64,000 nucleotides of DNA from JAUXFS01 sp963772635 (GCA_963772635.1 CAVYYK010000016.1:124001-188000); one strand, 5' to 3'; shown: positions 8,854-19,461, counted from the stretch's first letter. The notes: generated by a model not told the origin, from the letters alone. Translations and numbers: made by a program.

Positions 8854-9054
8854 GTGATCCCGGCGTTGGCGCAACGCTATACGGTGATCGCTGCGAATCT
8901 GCGCGGCCTCGGCGACAGCTCGCGGCCGGCGGGGGGATACGACAAGTAGGCGGTCGCCGACGACGTCTGGCGGCTGGTCAACGGGTTCCTCGGCCACGAG
9001 ACGTTTTTTCTCGCCGCCCGGCTGCTCGGATTTTTCGGCGAGGAGAACGGCTGA
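8854..9054 (+). pseudogene. remnant of an alpha/beta hydrolase (epoxide hydrolase/dehalogenase type)
   Basis: In one frame the sequence reads VIPALAQRYTVIAANLRGLGDSSRP then GGYDK, a stop codon (tag 8947-8949), then AVADDVWRLVNGFLGHETFF and LLGFFGEENG before a final stop. The first part is the strand-loop region that precedes the nucleophile in epoxide-hydrolase-like proteins, and the end looks like their C-terminus. The nucleophile and the whole cap domain are missing, so this is a deletion derivative of about 67 codons with an internal stop, clearly non-functional. It directly follows the enolase-superfamily gene and may once have been part of that operon. Confidence 0.6.
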
Positions 9055-9114
9055 TCAGCCCTCAACCCATGACGCGCGTCTGCACGCCAATCCGTTTTGA
9101 GGCTTGGGTCTAGA

Positions 9115-9390
9115 TCACTTGCGCGGTCCCCGGGCGCCGGCGATCATCGCCAACCCGCTGACAATGGCGACGGCGGCGCCCCAGAACGGCAGCGGAGAGT
9201 ACGTGGGGATTTTGCTGACCATGCCGACGGCGGCGCCGAACGAGCAGAGGTCGGTGGTGTAATAGAAGCAGTCGCTCGCCTGTTTGACGTTGTCGCCGAG
9301 GATCTGCTCGAAGAACAGGTACCACCAGACGACCGCTCCGACGAGCAGGGCGAGACCGACAACGAGAAGAATTCTGCCGACGATAACCAT
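9115..9390 (-). CDS. small two-helix membrane protein, hypothetical
   Basis: 91 residues from ATG 9390 (an in-frame TTG 12 bases upstream is less likely). Two hydrophobic stretches: residues about 4-26 (ILLVVGLALLVGAVVWWYLF) and 67-85 (PFWGAAVAIVSGLAMIAG), separated by a polar loop with two cysteines (SDCFYYTTDLCSFG). The tail ends in basic residues. No family recognised; a loop with paired cysteines facing the periplasm is possible. It is convergent with nothing close and divergent from the TerB-like gene. Confidence 0.55.
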   Translation of the reverse strand: MVIVGRILLVVGLALLVGAVVWWYLFFEQILGDNVKQASDCFYYTTDLCSFGAAVGMVSKIPTYSPLPFWGAAVAIVSGLAMIAGARGPRK

Positions 9391-9578
9391 GGGGTTTCCC
9401 AAATCGCCCTATCGTATCCAAACGTTGGGCATCGACAACAGTCCGCAAAGAGTCGCGACCGATACCAATGCGGAAGGCACCAATCAAACGCTTGCGGGAT
9501 TGACGCACCCGCCCACGGCGCGCTTTAAGGTAGAAAACCTGATATCCCAGTTTCCAACCTTCATTGCAAGAGGCCCCG

Positions 9579-9983
9579 ATGATCAGCCACCACGCCGCCC
9601 TCATTTACACCATGGTTCTGGTCTCGGCGTCGGACCGGGATATGACCGACCCGGAGCTTCGCACCATCGGCGAGGTTCTCCGCGATCTCCCGGTGTTCGC
9701 CGACTACAACAAGGAGCTTCTGCCGGCGACGGCGGCGGCGTGCGCCGAGCTGCTGGACGACGAAAACGGTCTGGACAAGGCTCTTGGGCTGATCGCGAAG
9801 GCAATTCCGCCGAAATTGCGGGAGACCGCCTACGCACTGGCCTGCGAAGTGGCGGTCGCCGACGGCCACGTCGAGAAGGAAGAGGCGCGGATGCTGGAGA
9901 TGATCCGCGACCGGCTCAAGGTTGAGAGCCTGGCGGCGGCGGCCATCGAGCGGGCCGCCGAAGCCCGCTATGCCAGGCTCTGA
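9579..9983 (+). CDS. TerB-like (tellurite resistance protein B family) protein
   Basis: 134 helical residues. Two similar helical halves carry the acidic TerB signatures: VSASDRDMTDPEL in the first half and VAVADGHVEKEEARML in the second, which in TerB proteins line an acidic metal-binding surface. ATG 9579 is preferred over an upstream TTG at 9564 because AAGAGG lies 6 bases before it. No other ter genes are present, so tellurite resistance should not be assumed; stand-alone TerB proteins are common and their role is unclear, perhaps membrane stress signalling. Confidence 0.7.
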   Translation: MISHHAALIYTMVLVSASDRDMTDPELRTIGEVLRDLPVFADYNKELLPATAAACAELLDDENGLDKALGLIAKAIPPKLRETAYALACEVAVADGHVEKEEARMLEMIRDRLKVESLAAAAIERAAEARYARL

Positions 9984-10014
9984 GGTTTCGGGGCCGTTTC
10001 GTTCGGGGGTGCCC

Positions 10015-10049
10015 AAAAACGAAAAGGGGCCGCGGCGATGCGCGGCCCC
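10015..10049 (-). terminator. terminator of groES-groL
   Basis: On the minus strand GGGGCCGCG (10041-10049) pairs perfectly with CGCGGCCCC (10026-10034) with a six-base loop, followed by TTTTCGTTTTT. This is a classical Rho-independent terminator about 30 bases after the groL stop. Confidence 0.85.
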
Positions 10050-10078
10050 ATGGTTCTCGAAGGTGACGGTGTCGGGCG

Positions 10079-11731
<1,653 letters not shown>

Positions 11732-11758
11732 CTCTATTTGCTCTCCGTTATCGTTTTG

Positions 11759-12049
11759 TTAGCCTTGGAGGATTCCCAGAAGGTCGGACTCTTTCATGAT
11801 CAACAGCTCCTCGCCGTCGATCTTGACCTCGGTACCCGACCACTTGCCGAACAGCACCCGATCCCCGGCCTTCACGTCGAGCGGCGCCAGCTTGCCGTCG
11901 TCGTTGCGTGCACCCGGACCGGCGGCGACGATCTCGCCCTCCTGCGGCTTCTCCTTGGCGGTGTCGGGAATGATGATCCCGCCCTTCGTCTTCGCTTCCT
12001 GCTCGATGCGCCTCACCAGCACACGATCGTGCAGCGGCTTGAATTTCAT
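11759..12049 (-). CDS. groS: co-chaperonin GroES (10 kDa)
   Basis: 96 residues, the standard length. MKFKPLHDRVLVRRIEQE opens the barrel, GGIIIPDTAKEKPQEG is the mobile loop that docks to GroEL, and VLFGKWSGTEV plus ESDLLGILQG end it. It caps the GroEL ring. First gene of the groES-groL operon, preceded by a CIRCE operator and a TTGACA promoter. Confidence 0.98.
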   Translation of the reverse strand: MKFKPLHDRVLVRRIEQEAKTKGGIIIPDTAKEKPQEGEIVAAGPGARNDDGKLAPLDVKAGDRVLFGKWSGTEVKIDGEELLIMKESDLLGILQG

Positions 12050-12097
12050 CGTTGGTCCTCCAAAAACCCGTGACGTCCGAAACCATGAACCGGGGTG

Positions 12098-12124
12098 TTA
12101 GCACTCACCCCGAATGAGTGCCAA
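12098..12124 (-). promoter_or_regulatory. CIRCE operator (HrcA binding site)
   Basis: TTAGCACTC (12098-12106), nine bases, then GAGTGCCAA (12116-12124). This matches the inverted repeat TTAGCACTC-N9-GAGTGCTAA with one mismatch. It overlaps the predicted transcription start of groS, so HrcA bound here would block the operon until heat shock. hrcA itself is not in the window. Confidence 0.93.
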
Positions 12125-12125
12125 T

Positions 12126-12154
12126 CAGTTAGTGCGGCTGGAGATGGCTGTCAA
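12126..12154 (-). promoter_or_regulatory. promoter of groES-groL
   Basis: On the minus strand TTGACA (12149-12154) and TAACTG (12126-12131) are separated by exactly 17 bases, just upstream of CIRCE. The -35 box is perfect; the -10 box is poor, as is common in alphaproteobacterial promoters. Confidence 0.7.
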
Positions 12155-12242
12155 GGAGGGTGGAACGAATGGTCGGGAACGTCACGCTACGTCGCGTCGA
12201 CTCCTTTGAGGCGGTCCAGCCTTAGCCGATGGCGTTCGTCCG

Positions 12243-13610
12243 TCAGTCTTCGCCCCCGGCCCAAACCGCCGCCAGGACACCGAGGCCGGTTCCGCCGGCG
12301 ATCAGGAACATGATCAGGATCTGATACTTGACCGCTTCCACCGGATCGACGCCGGCAAGAATCTGGCCGGTCATCATGCCGGGGAGAAACACCAGGCCGG
12401 CGGCCGACATCGAGTTGATGATCGGGATCAAGCCGCTGCGCACCGCCTCGCGGGTAACGCCGCTCAAGGCGTCGGGGAAGTCGTGACCGAGGCTCAGCCG
12501 TGCTTCGATGGCGGAGCGCTCCCGCGCCGCGCCGGTCAGCAGCCTGTCCAGACCCAGGCTGACCCCGGTCATCGCGTTTCCCAGGATCATCCCCAGCAAC
12601 GGCACCGCATATCGTGGATCGTACCAGGGGTCGGCGTGGATCTGGGTGGTCAGCGCGAGAACGGTCACGCTGACGCCGGCGATCATCATGCTGCCGGTGC
12701 CGATGCCGTAGGTCCAGCCGCCGGTGAACGAACGCGTCTGCCGCGCGCTGATCTCGTAGCCGGCGAAAACCACCATCACCAGGACGGCTCCGCCGGTGAG
12801 CCAGGGCGAAGCGGCGGCAAACAGCGCCTTCAGCACCAGCCCCACCATGAACAGCTGGACGATCATCCGGGCCGCGGCGATCAGCAATCGCCGTTCGAGA
12901 CCGAGCCGGAAGCGGATCGACAATGCCGCGTTGACCGCCACCAGCAGCGCGGCGAAGGCGATGTCCCAATAATCGAGGGTGAGATAGCTCAGGTCCCGCC
13001 CTCCGGGGTCGCCGTTTCGGGGATCCGGGCGCAGCCGACCGTGCTCCATGCTAAGACGGCGGCCCGCTATCCTTTTCGCCTGATCGCGATCGTGGGTCAC
13101 CAGCACGATCACCGCGCCTTGCGCCAGGCGCCGGCGCAACAGGTCCTCGACCTTGGAGGCCGCTTCCGGGTCCAGGCCCGAAGTGGGTTCGTCCAAAAGC
13201 AATGCCGGTGGCTCCAGTTCGAGGGCCCGGGCCAGCGCCAGCCGCTGACGTTCGCCCGTGGATAGCCGGGCGACGGGCCAGGTCAAGGCATCGGGCGGCA
13301 ACGCCAGTTCGCTCAACAGTTCGGCGGCGCCGCTTCGATCGCCGAAATGGGCGCCGACGTCGCCGGCCCACCACCCCGACTCCGCGGCGACATAGACCAC
13401 CTGGCGCCGCCACTCGGGGGCCGGAATGGCCTCACGCGCCGTTCCGTTCAGCCGAACCTCGCCTTGGTTCGGGTCGAGATCGGCGATCGCGCGCAGCAGA
13501 AGGCTCTTGCCCGCCCCGGACGGACCCGAAATGGCGACGCATTCGCCCTTGGAAACGCTCAAATCCACCGGCTCGATACCGAGACGGCGAAGACCGCTGA
13601 TAGTCAGCAC
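12243..13610 (-). CDS. fused FetA-FetB type ABC transporter (iron export / UPF0014)
   Basis: One 455-residue frame joins an ATPase (about 1-205) and a UPF0014 permease (about 215-455). ATPase: Walker A GPSGAGKS at 29-36, signature LSTGERQRL, Walker B LLLDEPTSGLDP, H-loop VTHD. Permease: multiple membrane helices, GIGTGSMMIAGVSV, AVPLLGMILGNAMTG and FLPGMMTGQILAGVDP, all typical of YbbM/FetB. In E. coli FetA and FetB are separate and export iron; UPF0014 relatives are also linked to copper or metal export. The GTG start (13608-13610) is chosen because AAGGGAAGG precedes it; an upstream TTG would add 8 residues. Confidence 0.85.
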   Translation of the reverse strand: MLTISGLRRLGIEPVDLSVSKGECVAISGPSGAGKSLLLRAIADLDPNQGEVRLNGTAREAIPAPEWRRQVVYVAAESGWWAGDVGAHFGDRSGAAELLSELALPPDALTWPVARLSTGERQRLALARALELEPPALLLDEPTSGLDPEAASKVEDLLRRRLAQGAVIVLVTHDRDQAKRIAGRRLSMEHGRLRPDPRNGDPGGRDLSYLTLDYWDIAFAALLVAVNAALSIRFRLGLERRLLIAAARMIVQLFMVGLVLKALFAAASPWLTGGAVLVMVVFAGYEISARQTRSFTGGWTYGIGTGSMMIAGVSVTVLALTTQIHADPWYDPRYAVPLLGMILGNAMTGVSLGLDRLLTGAARERSAIEARLSLGHDFPDALSGVTREAVRSGLIPIINSMSAAGLVFLPGMMTGQILAGVDPVEAVKYQILIMFLIAGGTGLGVLAAVWAGGED

Positions 13611-13677
13611 ACGGGAGCCTTCCCTTGGGTACAATATGTTTGATCCAGATCACTAGCCGGTTTGAATGGAGACAACA

Positions 13678-14185
13678 ATGACCGAAGGCGAGATGCAGAG
13701 CGACAGTGCACTCTTTCCGGTTCACGGCGAGATCATTCGTCCCGAATGGGTCGACTACAACAATCACATGAACGTCGCCTACTATGTCCTGGTGTTCGAC
13801 CACGCAACCGACGCGGTGTTCGACCATTTGGACCTGGGCGAGGCCTACCGCGAAAAAAGCGGCTGCTCGGTGTTCGTCGGCGAGGCTCACGTCACCTACG
13901 AGCGCGAGGTGTGTGTGGGCGACCGGCTGCGCGTGACCAGCCGGGTCCTCGGCTTCGACGGAAAGCGGATCATTCTCTATCACGAGATGGATTGCGACCG
14001 AGCCGGCGGGCTGGTTGCGACCAACGAGGTGCTGTGCCTTCATGTTGATTTGACGTCACGAAGGGCGGCGCCATTGCCGAAAGCGGCGGTCCGCCGAACT
14101 CGAGCGGGCCGCGGCCTGGGACGCCGGGCTCTCGCGCCCGTTGAGGGCGGGGCGGACCATCGGTCTCGATACGCGCCGGCCCTAG
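13678..14185 (+). CDS. hotdog-fold acyl-CoA thioesterase family protein (frameshifted)
   Basis: The 4HBT-like fold is clear: RPEWVDYNNHMNVAYYVLVFDHA carries the family Asp/Asn-Asn-His motif, followed by TYEREVCVGDRLRV and NEVLCLHVDL. Homologues are annotated as thioesterases, often in carnitine or betaine metabolism. After RRAAPLPKA near 14075 the frame is wrong; one frame over it continues AELERAAAWDAGLSRPLRAG and ends at TAG 14183-14185, a family-like tail. One surplus base (a G in the GGCGG run) explains it. ATG 13678 is preferred over ATG 13666 because GGAG lies at 13668-13671. Confidence 0.7.
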
Positions 14186-14281
14186 TACCGACTTCGCCAC
14201 TACGGATGTGTTCATGAGCCCTTAACCGAACGGCGGATACGATTGCGGCAACGCGAGGCAGAGCTTTCCGTTGGAGACACC

Positions 14282-15340
14282 ATGGATTACCCCCACTCCC
14301 TCAAGCAGGCAGCCGAGTACTCCGGATCGGCGATGATGATGATGGAGGAGCGGGAAGTCCCCGCCAATCCCAACAACTTCACCGTCTGGTACAACTATTT
14401 TTCGGGCGCCTTCCCGGATCTGAAACATGCCCTGGACATCCTGTTGGACGGCGATCTGGTGTTTTCCGAAGCGCAAAATGCGGCATTTTACCGAAAGTTC
14501 TGCTCGAGCCCTTACGAGGCCATTCCGGCGCCGTTGATCGCCGAAAAGATGGAAGTCGAACTCACCGCGGTGCTCGCAACTCTCGATCGGGCCGGAAAAA
14601 GCGCTTCGGACTATGGGACGACGCTGGAGACGGCGAGCGGTCAGCTCGCCGGCAAGCAGGGTGCGGAGGACCTGAAGCAATTGATCAACCGCGTGCTGAC
14701 CCAGACCCGGGCGATGGCCGAGCAAAGCCGGGACGTCGAGCATCAGCTCAAGGAGTCCTATGTGCAAATCGGCCAACTGAGGGAGCAGCTCGAGGTCGCT
14801 CGCAGCGAGGCGATGACCGACGCCCTTACCGGCCTCGCCAATCGCAAACTGTTCGATGCCACCCTCCGCCAGACCGCGATGGAGGCGATGGAGACCGGGC
14901 AGCACTTGTGCCTGCTGATGCTCGACATCGACCACTTCAAGAAGTTCAACGACAGTTTCGGACACCACATCGGTGACCAGGTGCTGAAGCTTCTCGCCTC
15001 GGTTCTTCGCGAAAGCGTCAAGGGTCAGGACACGGCCGTCCGTTACGGCGGCGAGGAATTCGCCGTGGTCCTGCCAAATACGGCGTTGGATGGCGCCTTC
15101 ACCGTCGCCGAGAACATCCGCCGCCGGATCATCGGTAAGGAACTGATCGACCGCAAGAACGGCGAACGCCTTGGCCGTATCACGATCTCGGTCGGAGTCG
15201 GTCAGTTCGCCCCGGGCGAGCCGTTGCGTGAATTGATCGAGCGCACGGATCGCGCCCTGTTTGCGGCAAAAAAGGGTGGTCGCAATCGAGTTGTTTCGGA
15301 GGAGGAACTCTCGAAAAGGGAACTGACACTCGGGTCCTGA
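14282..15340 (+). CDS. diguanylate cyclase (GGDEF) with N-terminal helical domain
   Basis: 352 residues. The N-terminal 170 residues are soluble and helical with a coiled-coil-like stretch (about 130-180, VEHQLKESYVQIGQLREQLE) that probably holds a dimer. The GGDEF domain starts at EAMTDALTGLANRKLFD and has RYGGEEF as active-site loop, so it should make c-di-GMP from two GTP. The inhibitory RxxD I-site, expected five residues before GGEEF, reads KGQD, so product inhibition at the usual site may be lost. No membrane segment. ATG 14282 follows TTGGAGA; an upstream TTG is unlikely. Confidence 0.88.
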   Translation: MDYPHSLKQAAEYSGSAMMMMEEREVPANPNNFTVWYNYFSGAFPDLKHALDILLDGDLVFSEAQNAAFYRKFCSSPYEAIPAPLIAEKMEVELTAVLATLDRAGKSASDYGTTLETASGQLAGKQGAEDLKQLINRVLTQTRAMAEQSRDVEHQLKESYVQIGQLREQLEVARSEAMTDALTGLANRKLFDATLRQTAMEAMETGQHLCLLMLDIDHFKKFNDSFGHHIGDQVLKLLASVLRESVKGQDTAVRYGGEEFAVVLPNTALDGAFTVAENIRRRIIGKELIDRKNGERLGRITISVGVGQFAPGEPLRELIERTDRALFAAKKGGRNRVVSEEELSKRELTLGS

Positions 15341-15475
15341 GGCCGAATACCGACACTCACGTATGAGCTGCTATCAGCGATTGTTGGTATAGTCTGCGAC
15401 AGCCGCGCCTGCGTCCCGTTGAGCGATTCCGTTTCGCAGCCCATATTGGGGCATTGGGGCGCGAAAGGGAAAACC

Positions 15476-16741
15476 ATGACGCGGCCGCGGTTGTCTCCGA
15501 ATCAGGCTCTGATCGTCAGTGTCGCGCCGGCGGCCTGTCTGCTGACGGCTTTGGCGATCTTCGGTGTGATCGGCCTGTTGCCGGCGGCGGTCGCGATCGG
15601 CGCGCTGTGTGTTGGGGTGATCTGGTTCTCGAAGTTCAACGCGCGAACCCGATCGGTCGCGCCCAAGGTCGCTGACCGTTCCCAGTCGCCCATTTCGCAG
15701 CATTTCTTCGAAAATCTCCCCGATCCGGTCATCCTGCTCAACGGGGCACGGGAGATCGTCGCCATCAACCGGCCTGCCCGCGATCTGCTCGGTGTCGGCA
15801 TGCTCGGCCGCGACCTGGCGTTGACGTTGCGACATCCCGATGTTCTGGCGGCGGTGGAGACGGTTTCTTCCGGCGCGCCGTCGATCGTGGAGGAGATCAC
15901 GCTGCCGGTCCCGGTCCCGCGCACGTATACGCTCTATGCCAGCGGTCTGGCCGAAAGCGGGGAAACCGCGGCGCCCCGGGTCCTTCTCGTCCTGCACGAC
16001 GAAACCCGTGCAAAGAGGGCCGAGCAAAGCCGTGCCGATTTCGTTGCCAACGCCAGCCATGAGCTGCGTTCGCCGCTCGCCGGGCTGATCGGTTTTATCG
16101 AGACCCTTCGCGGACATGCCAGCGACGATCCGGAAGCGAGGAAACGCTTCCTCGAGGTGATGCACAACGAGGCCCAGCGGATGGCCCGGCTCGTCGACGA
16201 TCTGATGTCGTTGTCGCGGGTGGAGATCAACGAACACGTGCCGCCCCGCGACGCCGTCGATCTGGCGGACGTCGTGGAGGGTGTTGCGAACGCGTTGGCC
16301 GTCCGCGCCGAGCGCAAAAGCATGCGGATCGTGGTTGACTCCTTGGAGGCCCTTCCCATGGTCCTCGGCGACGCCGACCAACTGACACAGGTGTTTCACA
16401 ACCTCGTCGACAACGCCGTCAAGTATGGTCGGGAGGACACTCCGATCCGAATCACCGGCCAAACGGTCGAGAGGCTTCCGGGTGCCGACGTCAAGGGCGT
16501 TTCCGTCACCGTGGCCGATCAAGGGAAGGGGATTTCGAGCATCCACTTGCCGAGGCTTACCGAGCGCTTCTACCGGGTCGACGAAGGCCGATCGCGTCAG
16601 CTCGGGGGGACCGGTCTGGGACTGGCGATCGCCAAGCATATCGTCAACAGACATCGTGGACGCCTGATGATCGAAAGCCAGGAAGGCGTCGGCAGCACCG
16701 TAACGGTATTTCTGCCGAAGGCTCCCGACAGGGCCGTGTAG
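15476..16741 (+). CDS. phoR: phosphate regulon sensor histidine kinase PhoR
   Basis: 421 residues. Two membrane helices near residues 12-50 anchor it; a PAS-like region (FFENLPDPVILLNGAREIVAINR) is next; the DHp box FVANASHELRSPLAGLIGFIETL holds the phospho-accepting His; then NLVDNAVKYG (N box), ADQGKGI (G1), RFYRVDEGRS (F) and GGTGLGLAI (G2). It phosphorylates PhoB when phosphate is scarce and is controlled through PstSCAB-PhoU. It lies just upstream of pstS and apart from phoB, which ends the pst operon. ATG 15476 is chosen for the GAAAGGGA ribosome site. Confidence 0.9.
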   Translation: MTRPRLSPNQALIVSVAPAACLLTALAIFGVIGLLPAAVAIGALCVGVIWFSKFNARTRSVAPKVADRSQSPISQHFFENLPDPVILLNGAREIVAINRPARDLLGVGMLGRDLALTLRHPDVLAAVETVSSGAPSIVEEITLPVPVPRTYTLYASGLAESGETAAPRVLLVLHDETRAKRAEQSRADFVANASHELRSPLAGLIGFIETLRGHASDDPEARKRFLEVMHNEAQRMARLVDDLMSLSRVEINEHVPPRDAVDLADVVEGVANALAVRAERKSMRIVVDSLEALPMVLGDADQLTQVFHNLVDNAVKYGREDTPIRITGQTVERLPGADVKGVSVTVADQGKGISSIHLPRLTERFYRVDEGRSRQLGGTGLGLAIAKHIVNRHRGRLMIESQEGVGSTVTVFLPKAPDRAV

Positions 16742-16785
16742 GGCTCGGACATGACGTCTTTGGTGCGAGGGGTGGAACCCCTCCC

Positions 16786-16816
16786 GTGTCATAAAACGGT
16801 AACGCCACTGTCATAA
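16786..16816 (+). promoter_or_regulatory. PHO box upstream of pstS
   Basis: GTGTCATAA (16786-16794) and CTGTCATAA (16808-16816) are spaced by exactly 22 bases, that is two 11-bp turns, with a degenerate CGGTAAC unit at the intermediate position (16797). This is the tandem CTGTCAT arrangement bound by phosphorylated PhoB. It lies 110-140 bases before the pstS start. Confidence 0.85.
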
Positions 16817-16924
16817 ATAGGAATCCGACGAACGCTAATGTCCGCACATCGAGACGGGCTCAAGGGACACCCATGCACAACTGTGCCCTTGACGGAACAC
16901 TCGAGGGAAATAGAGGAGAATTCA

Positions 16925-17959
16925 ATGATCAGAAAGTCCCTGGCGTTCGCCGCACTGGCGACCATCGCGGTGACCGGAGCAGCCGAGGCGCGCGATCAGA
17001 TCCGTATCGTCGGGTCCTCGACCGTTTATCCGTTTTCAACCACCGTCGCCGAGCAGTTCGGCAAGACCACCCAGTTCAAGACCCCGGTGATCGAGAGCAC
17101 CGGAACCGGCGGCGGCATGAAGCTGTTCTGCGCCGGTGTCGGCGTCGAGAACCCGGACATTACCAACGCCTCGCGGGCGATCAAGAAGTCCGAGCTCGAG
17201 GACTGCGAGAAGAACGGGGTCAAGGAGATCACCGAGGTCAAGATCGGCTACGACGGCATCGTCATGGCGAATTCCAAGGAGGCGCCGGAAATGGACGTCT
17301 CCGAGAAGCAGATCTTTCTCGCCCTGGCCAAGGACATTCCGGACGGCAAGGGCGGCCTCAAGCCCAACGACAATGTGACGTGGAAAGACGTCGATCCGTC
17401 GTTTCCCGACGTCAAGATCGAGGTCCTGGGGCCACCGCCGACGTCCGGCACCCGCGACGCCTTCGCCGAACTGGCTCTCGAGGGCGGTTGCGAGCAGTTC
17501 GACTTCATCAAGGCGTGGAAAAAGTCGGACCCGAGCAAATTCAAGGCCGTCTGCCAGTCGGTGCGTGAGGACGGCGCCTACGTCGAGGCCGGCGAGAACG
17601 ACGTCCTGATCGTTCGCAAGCTCGAAGCCAATCCGGCGGCGTTCGGGGTGTTCGGGTTCAGCTTCCTCGACCAGAACCTCGACAAGATCCGGGGCAGCAA
17701 GGTCAACGGTGTGGCGCCGGAGTTCGAGACCATCGCCAGCGGCGACTATCCGCTGTCGCGTCCGCTGTTCTTCTACGTGAAGAAGGCGCATGTCGGCCAG
17801 ATTCCTGGCATGAAGGAGTACATCGCCGAGTTCACCAGCGACAAGGCCTGGGGTGACTACGGATACTTGGCCGACAAGGGATTGATCCCGATGCCGGAGA
17901 AAGAGCGAGAGAAGTATCGCTCGGACGCGATGAGCCTCGTCAACAACGTGATGATGTAA
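16925..17959 (+). CDS. pstS: periplasmic phosphate-binding protein PstS
   Basis: 344 residues with a cleavable signal peptide (MIRKSLAFAALATIAVTGAAEA). The mature part starts RDQIRIVGSSTVYPF and contains STGTGGGMKLFC and PPTSGTRDAFAELAL, which supply phosphate-binding Ser/Thr/Arg/Asp residues. It delivers phosphate to PstC-PstA. RBS AGAGGAG is seven bases before ATG. First gene of the pst operon, preceded by a PHO box and followed by a hairpin that may reduce transcription into pstC. Confidence 0.95.
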   Translation: MIRKSLAFAALATIAVTGAAEARDQIRIVGSSTVYPFSTTVAEQFGKTTQFKTPVIESTGTGGGMKLFCAGVGVENPDITNASRAIKKSELEDCEKNGVKEITEVKIGYDGIVMANSKEAPEMDVSEKQIFLALAKDIPDGKGGLKPNDNVTWKDVDPSFPDVKIEVLGPPPTSGTRDAFAELALEGGCEQFDFIKAWKKSDPSKFKAVCQSVREDGAYVEAGENDVLIVRKLEANPAAFGVFGFSFLDQNLDKIRGSKVNGVAPEFETIASGDYPLSRPLFFYVKKAHVGQIPGMKEYIAEFTSDKAWGDYGYLADKGLIPMPEKEREKYRSDAMSLVNNVMM

Positions 17960-17977
17960 TCAGGTTCGCGGGACTGT

Positions 17978-18004
17978 ACCGGGGCCTCCACGGGAAGCCC
18001 CGGT
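17978..18004 (+). terminator. hairpin between pstS and pstC (possible attenuator)
   Basis: ACCGGGGC (17978-17985) pairs with GCCCCGGT (17997-18004) with an 11-base loop and no T-run. Such intercistronic hairpins after the binding-protein gene are common in ABC operons and would explain more PstS than permease. Confidence 0.5.
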
Positions 18005-18078
18005 GCCCCTACCGGGAGTGGACAAGGTGTCGACGGCCCATCGTGTAGCTTTGTGTCGGACAAGTCCGTGAGTTCACA

Positions 18079-19461
18079 ATGACAACGTTGATCTTCGTTG
18101 CGGTCTTGCTAGTGCTCACCGTCGCGGGTTTCTACCTGGGGCGGTCCCGGGCGATGGCGACGGTGTCCGGCAAGCCGCGAAAGCTGCATTCGTTGCCGGG
18201 ATACTACGGTTATTACGTCGCTCTCTGGTGCGGGATTCCCGCCTTTGCGCTCCTTGGCCTCTGGCTGGCGTTAGAGCCTTATGTCGTCGAGAAGATGTTG
18301 GTATCGAGCCTTCCGGAGACGGTTCAGGAGTTGCCGCCCTCGCGTCTCGGCCTGTATGTCAACGACATCCGGAACCTGGCGGACGGCAACATCGTCAGCC
18401 GCGACGTCGATCCGGAGCTTCAGGCTACCGCGGATCACTACACCGGACTCAAGCACATCAGCCATGTGGCGGCGATCTTGTGCGTCTTGGCCATCGCCAT
18501 TGCGGGACTGACTTACGGGCGTCACCGTGTTTCGCCGAAGCTTCGTGCCCGAAACGGGGTCGAGAAGGTGATCACGATCTTTCTGATCGCCAGCTCGACG
18601 ATCGCCATCCTCTCCACAATCGGGATTGTCCTGTCCCTGGTGTTCGAAGCCGGGCGCTTTTTCACCAAGGTTTCGCCGCTCGATTTCCTGTTCGGGTTGG
18701 AGTGGAGCCCGCAGGTGGCGTTGCGCGCCGATCAGGTCGGTGCATCCGGTCGCTTCGGGATGATCCCGCTGTTGGCCGGCACCATACTGATCTCCTTCAT
18801 CGCCATGTGCGTCGCCGCACCGATCGGCCTGCTTTCGGCGATCTATATGTCGGAGTACGCTCCGACGCGCATCCGGACGCTGGTCAAGCCGATGCTGGAG
18901 ATCCTCGCCGGCATCCCCACCGTCGTTTATGGTTTCTTCGCGGCGCTGACGGTGGCGCCCAGCTTTCGCGAATGGGGTGAAGCGGTCGGGCTTTCGGTTT
19001 CCTCGGAAAGCGCCCTCGCCGCCGGGCTCGTCATGGGGATCATGATCATTCCATTCGTGTCGTCCTTGTCCGACGACGTCATCAGTGCGGTCCCGCAGGC
19101 GATGCGCGAGGGGTCCTACGGCTTGGGTGCGACCAAGTCGGAGACGATCAAGAGGGTGATCTTCCCGGCGGCGTTGCCGGGAATCGTCGGCGGCCTGCTG
19201 TTGGCGGTATCTCGGGCGATCGGCGAGACGATGATCGTGGTGATGGCGGCGGGTCTCGCCGCCAATCTGACCGCAAACCCCCTCCAGGCGGTGACCACCG
19301 TCACCGTGCAGATCGTTACCCTCCTCGTCGGCGATCAGGAGTTCGACAGCCCCAAGACGTTGGCGGCGTTCGCCCTCGGTTTGGTGTTGTTCTGCGTGAC
19401 CCTGCTCCTGAACGTGATCGCCTTGCAAGTGGTCAACAAGTACCGAGAGCAGTATGAGTAA
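18079..19461 (+). CDS. pstC: phosphate ABC transporter permease PstC
   Basis: 460 residues with about seven to eight membrane segments: two in the extended N-terminus and the BPD_transp_1 core in the second half (IPLLAGTILISFIAMCVAAP; EAGI-like loop region MREGSYGLGATKSETIKRVI that contacts PstB). Such long PstC forms are frequent in alphaproteobacteria. It forms the transmembrane channel with PstA. Its stop overlaps the pstA start by 8 bases, implying coupled translation. Confidence 0.93.
   Translation: MTTLIFVAVLLVLTVAGFYLGRSRAMATVSGKPRKLHSLPGYYGYYVALWCGIPAFALLGLWLALEPYVVEKMLVSSLPETVQELPPSRLGLYVNDIRNLADGNIVSRDVDPELQATADHYTGLKHISHVAAILCVLAIAIAGLTYGRHRVSPKLRARNGVEKVITIFLIASSTIAILSTIGIVLSLVFEAGRFFTKVSPLDFLFGLEWSPQVALRADQVGASGRFGMIPLLAGTILISFIAMCVAAPIGLLSAIYMSEYAPTRIRTLVKPMLEILAGIPTVVYGFFAALTVAPSFREWGEAVGLSVSSESALAAGLVMGIMIIPFVSSLSDDVISAVPQAMREGSYGLGATKSETIKRVIFPAALPGIVGGLLLAVSRAIGETMIVVMAAGLAANLTANPLQAVTTVTVQIVTLLVGDQEFDSPKTLAAFALGLVLFCVTLLLNVIALQVVNKYREQYE

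Noticed and set aside
9579..9983. Tellurite resistance operon
   Set aside because: Only a single TerB-like gene; none of terA, terC, terD, terE or terZ is present.
15341..15475. A promoter for phoR containing TTGGTATAGTCT
   Set aside because: The -10-like TATAGT near 15390 has no convincing -35 at the right distance. Similar TTGGTATA words recur at 33300 and 33865 without a clear meaning.
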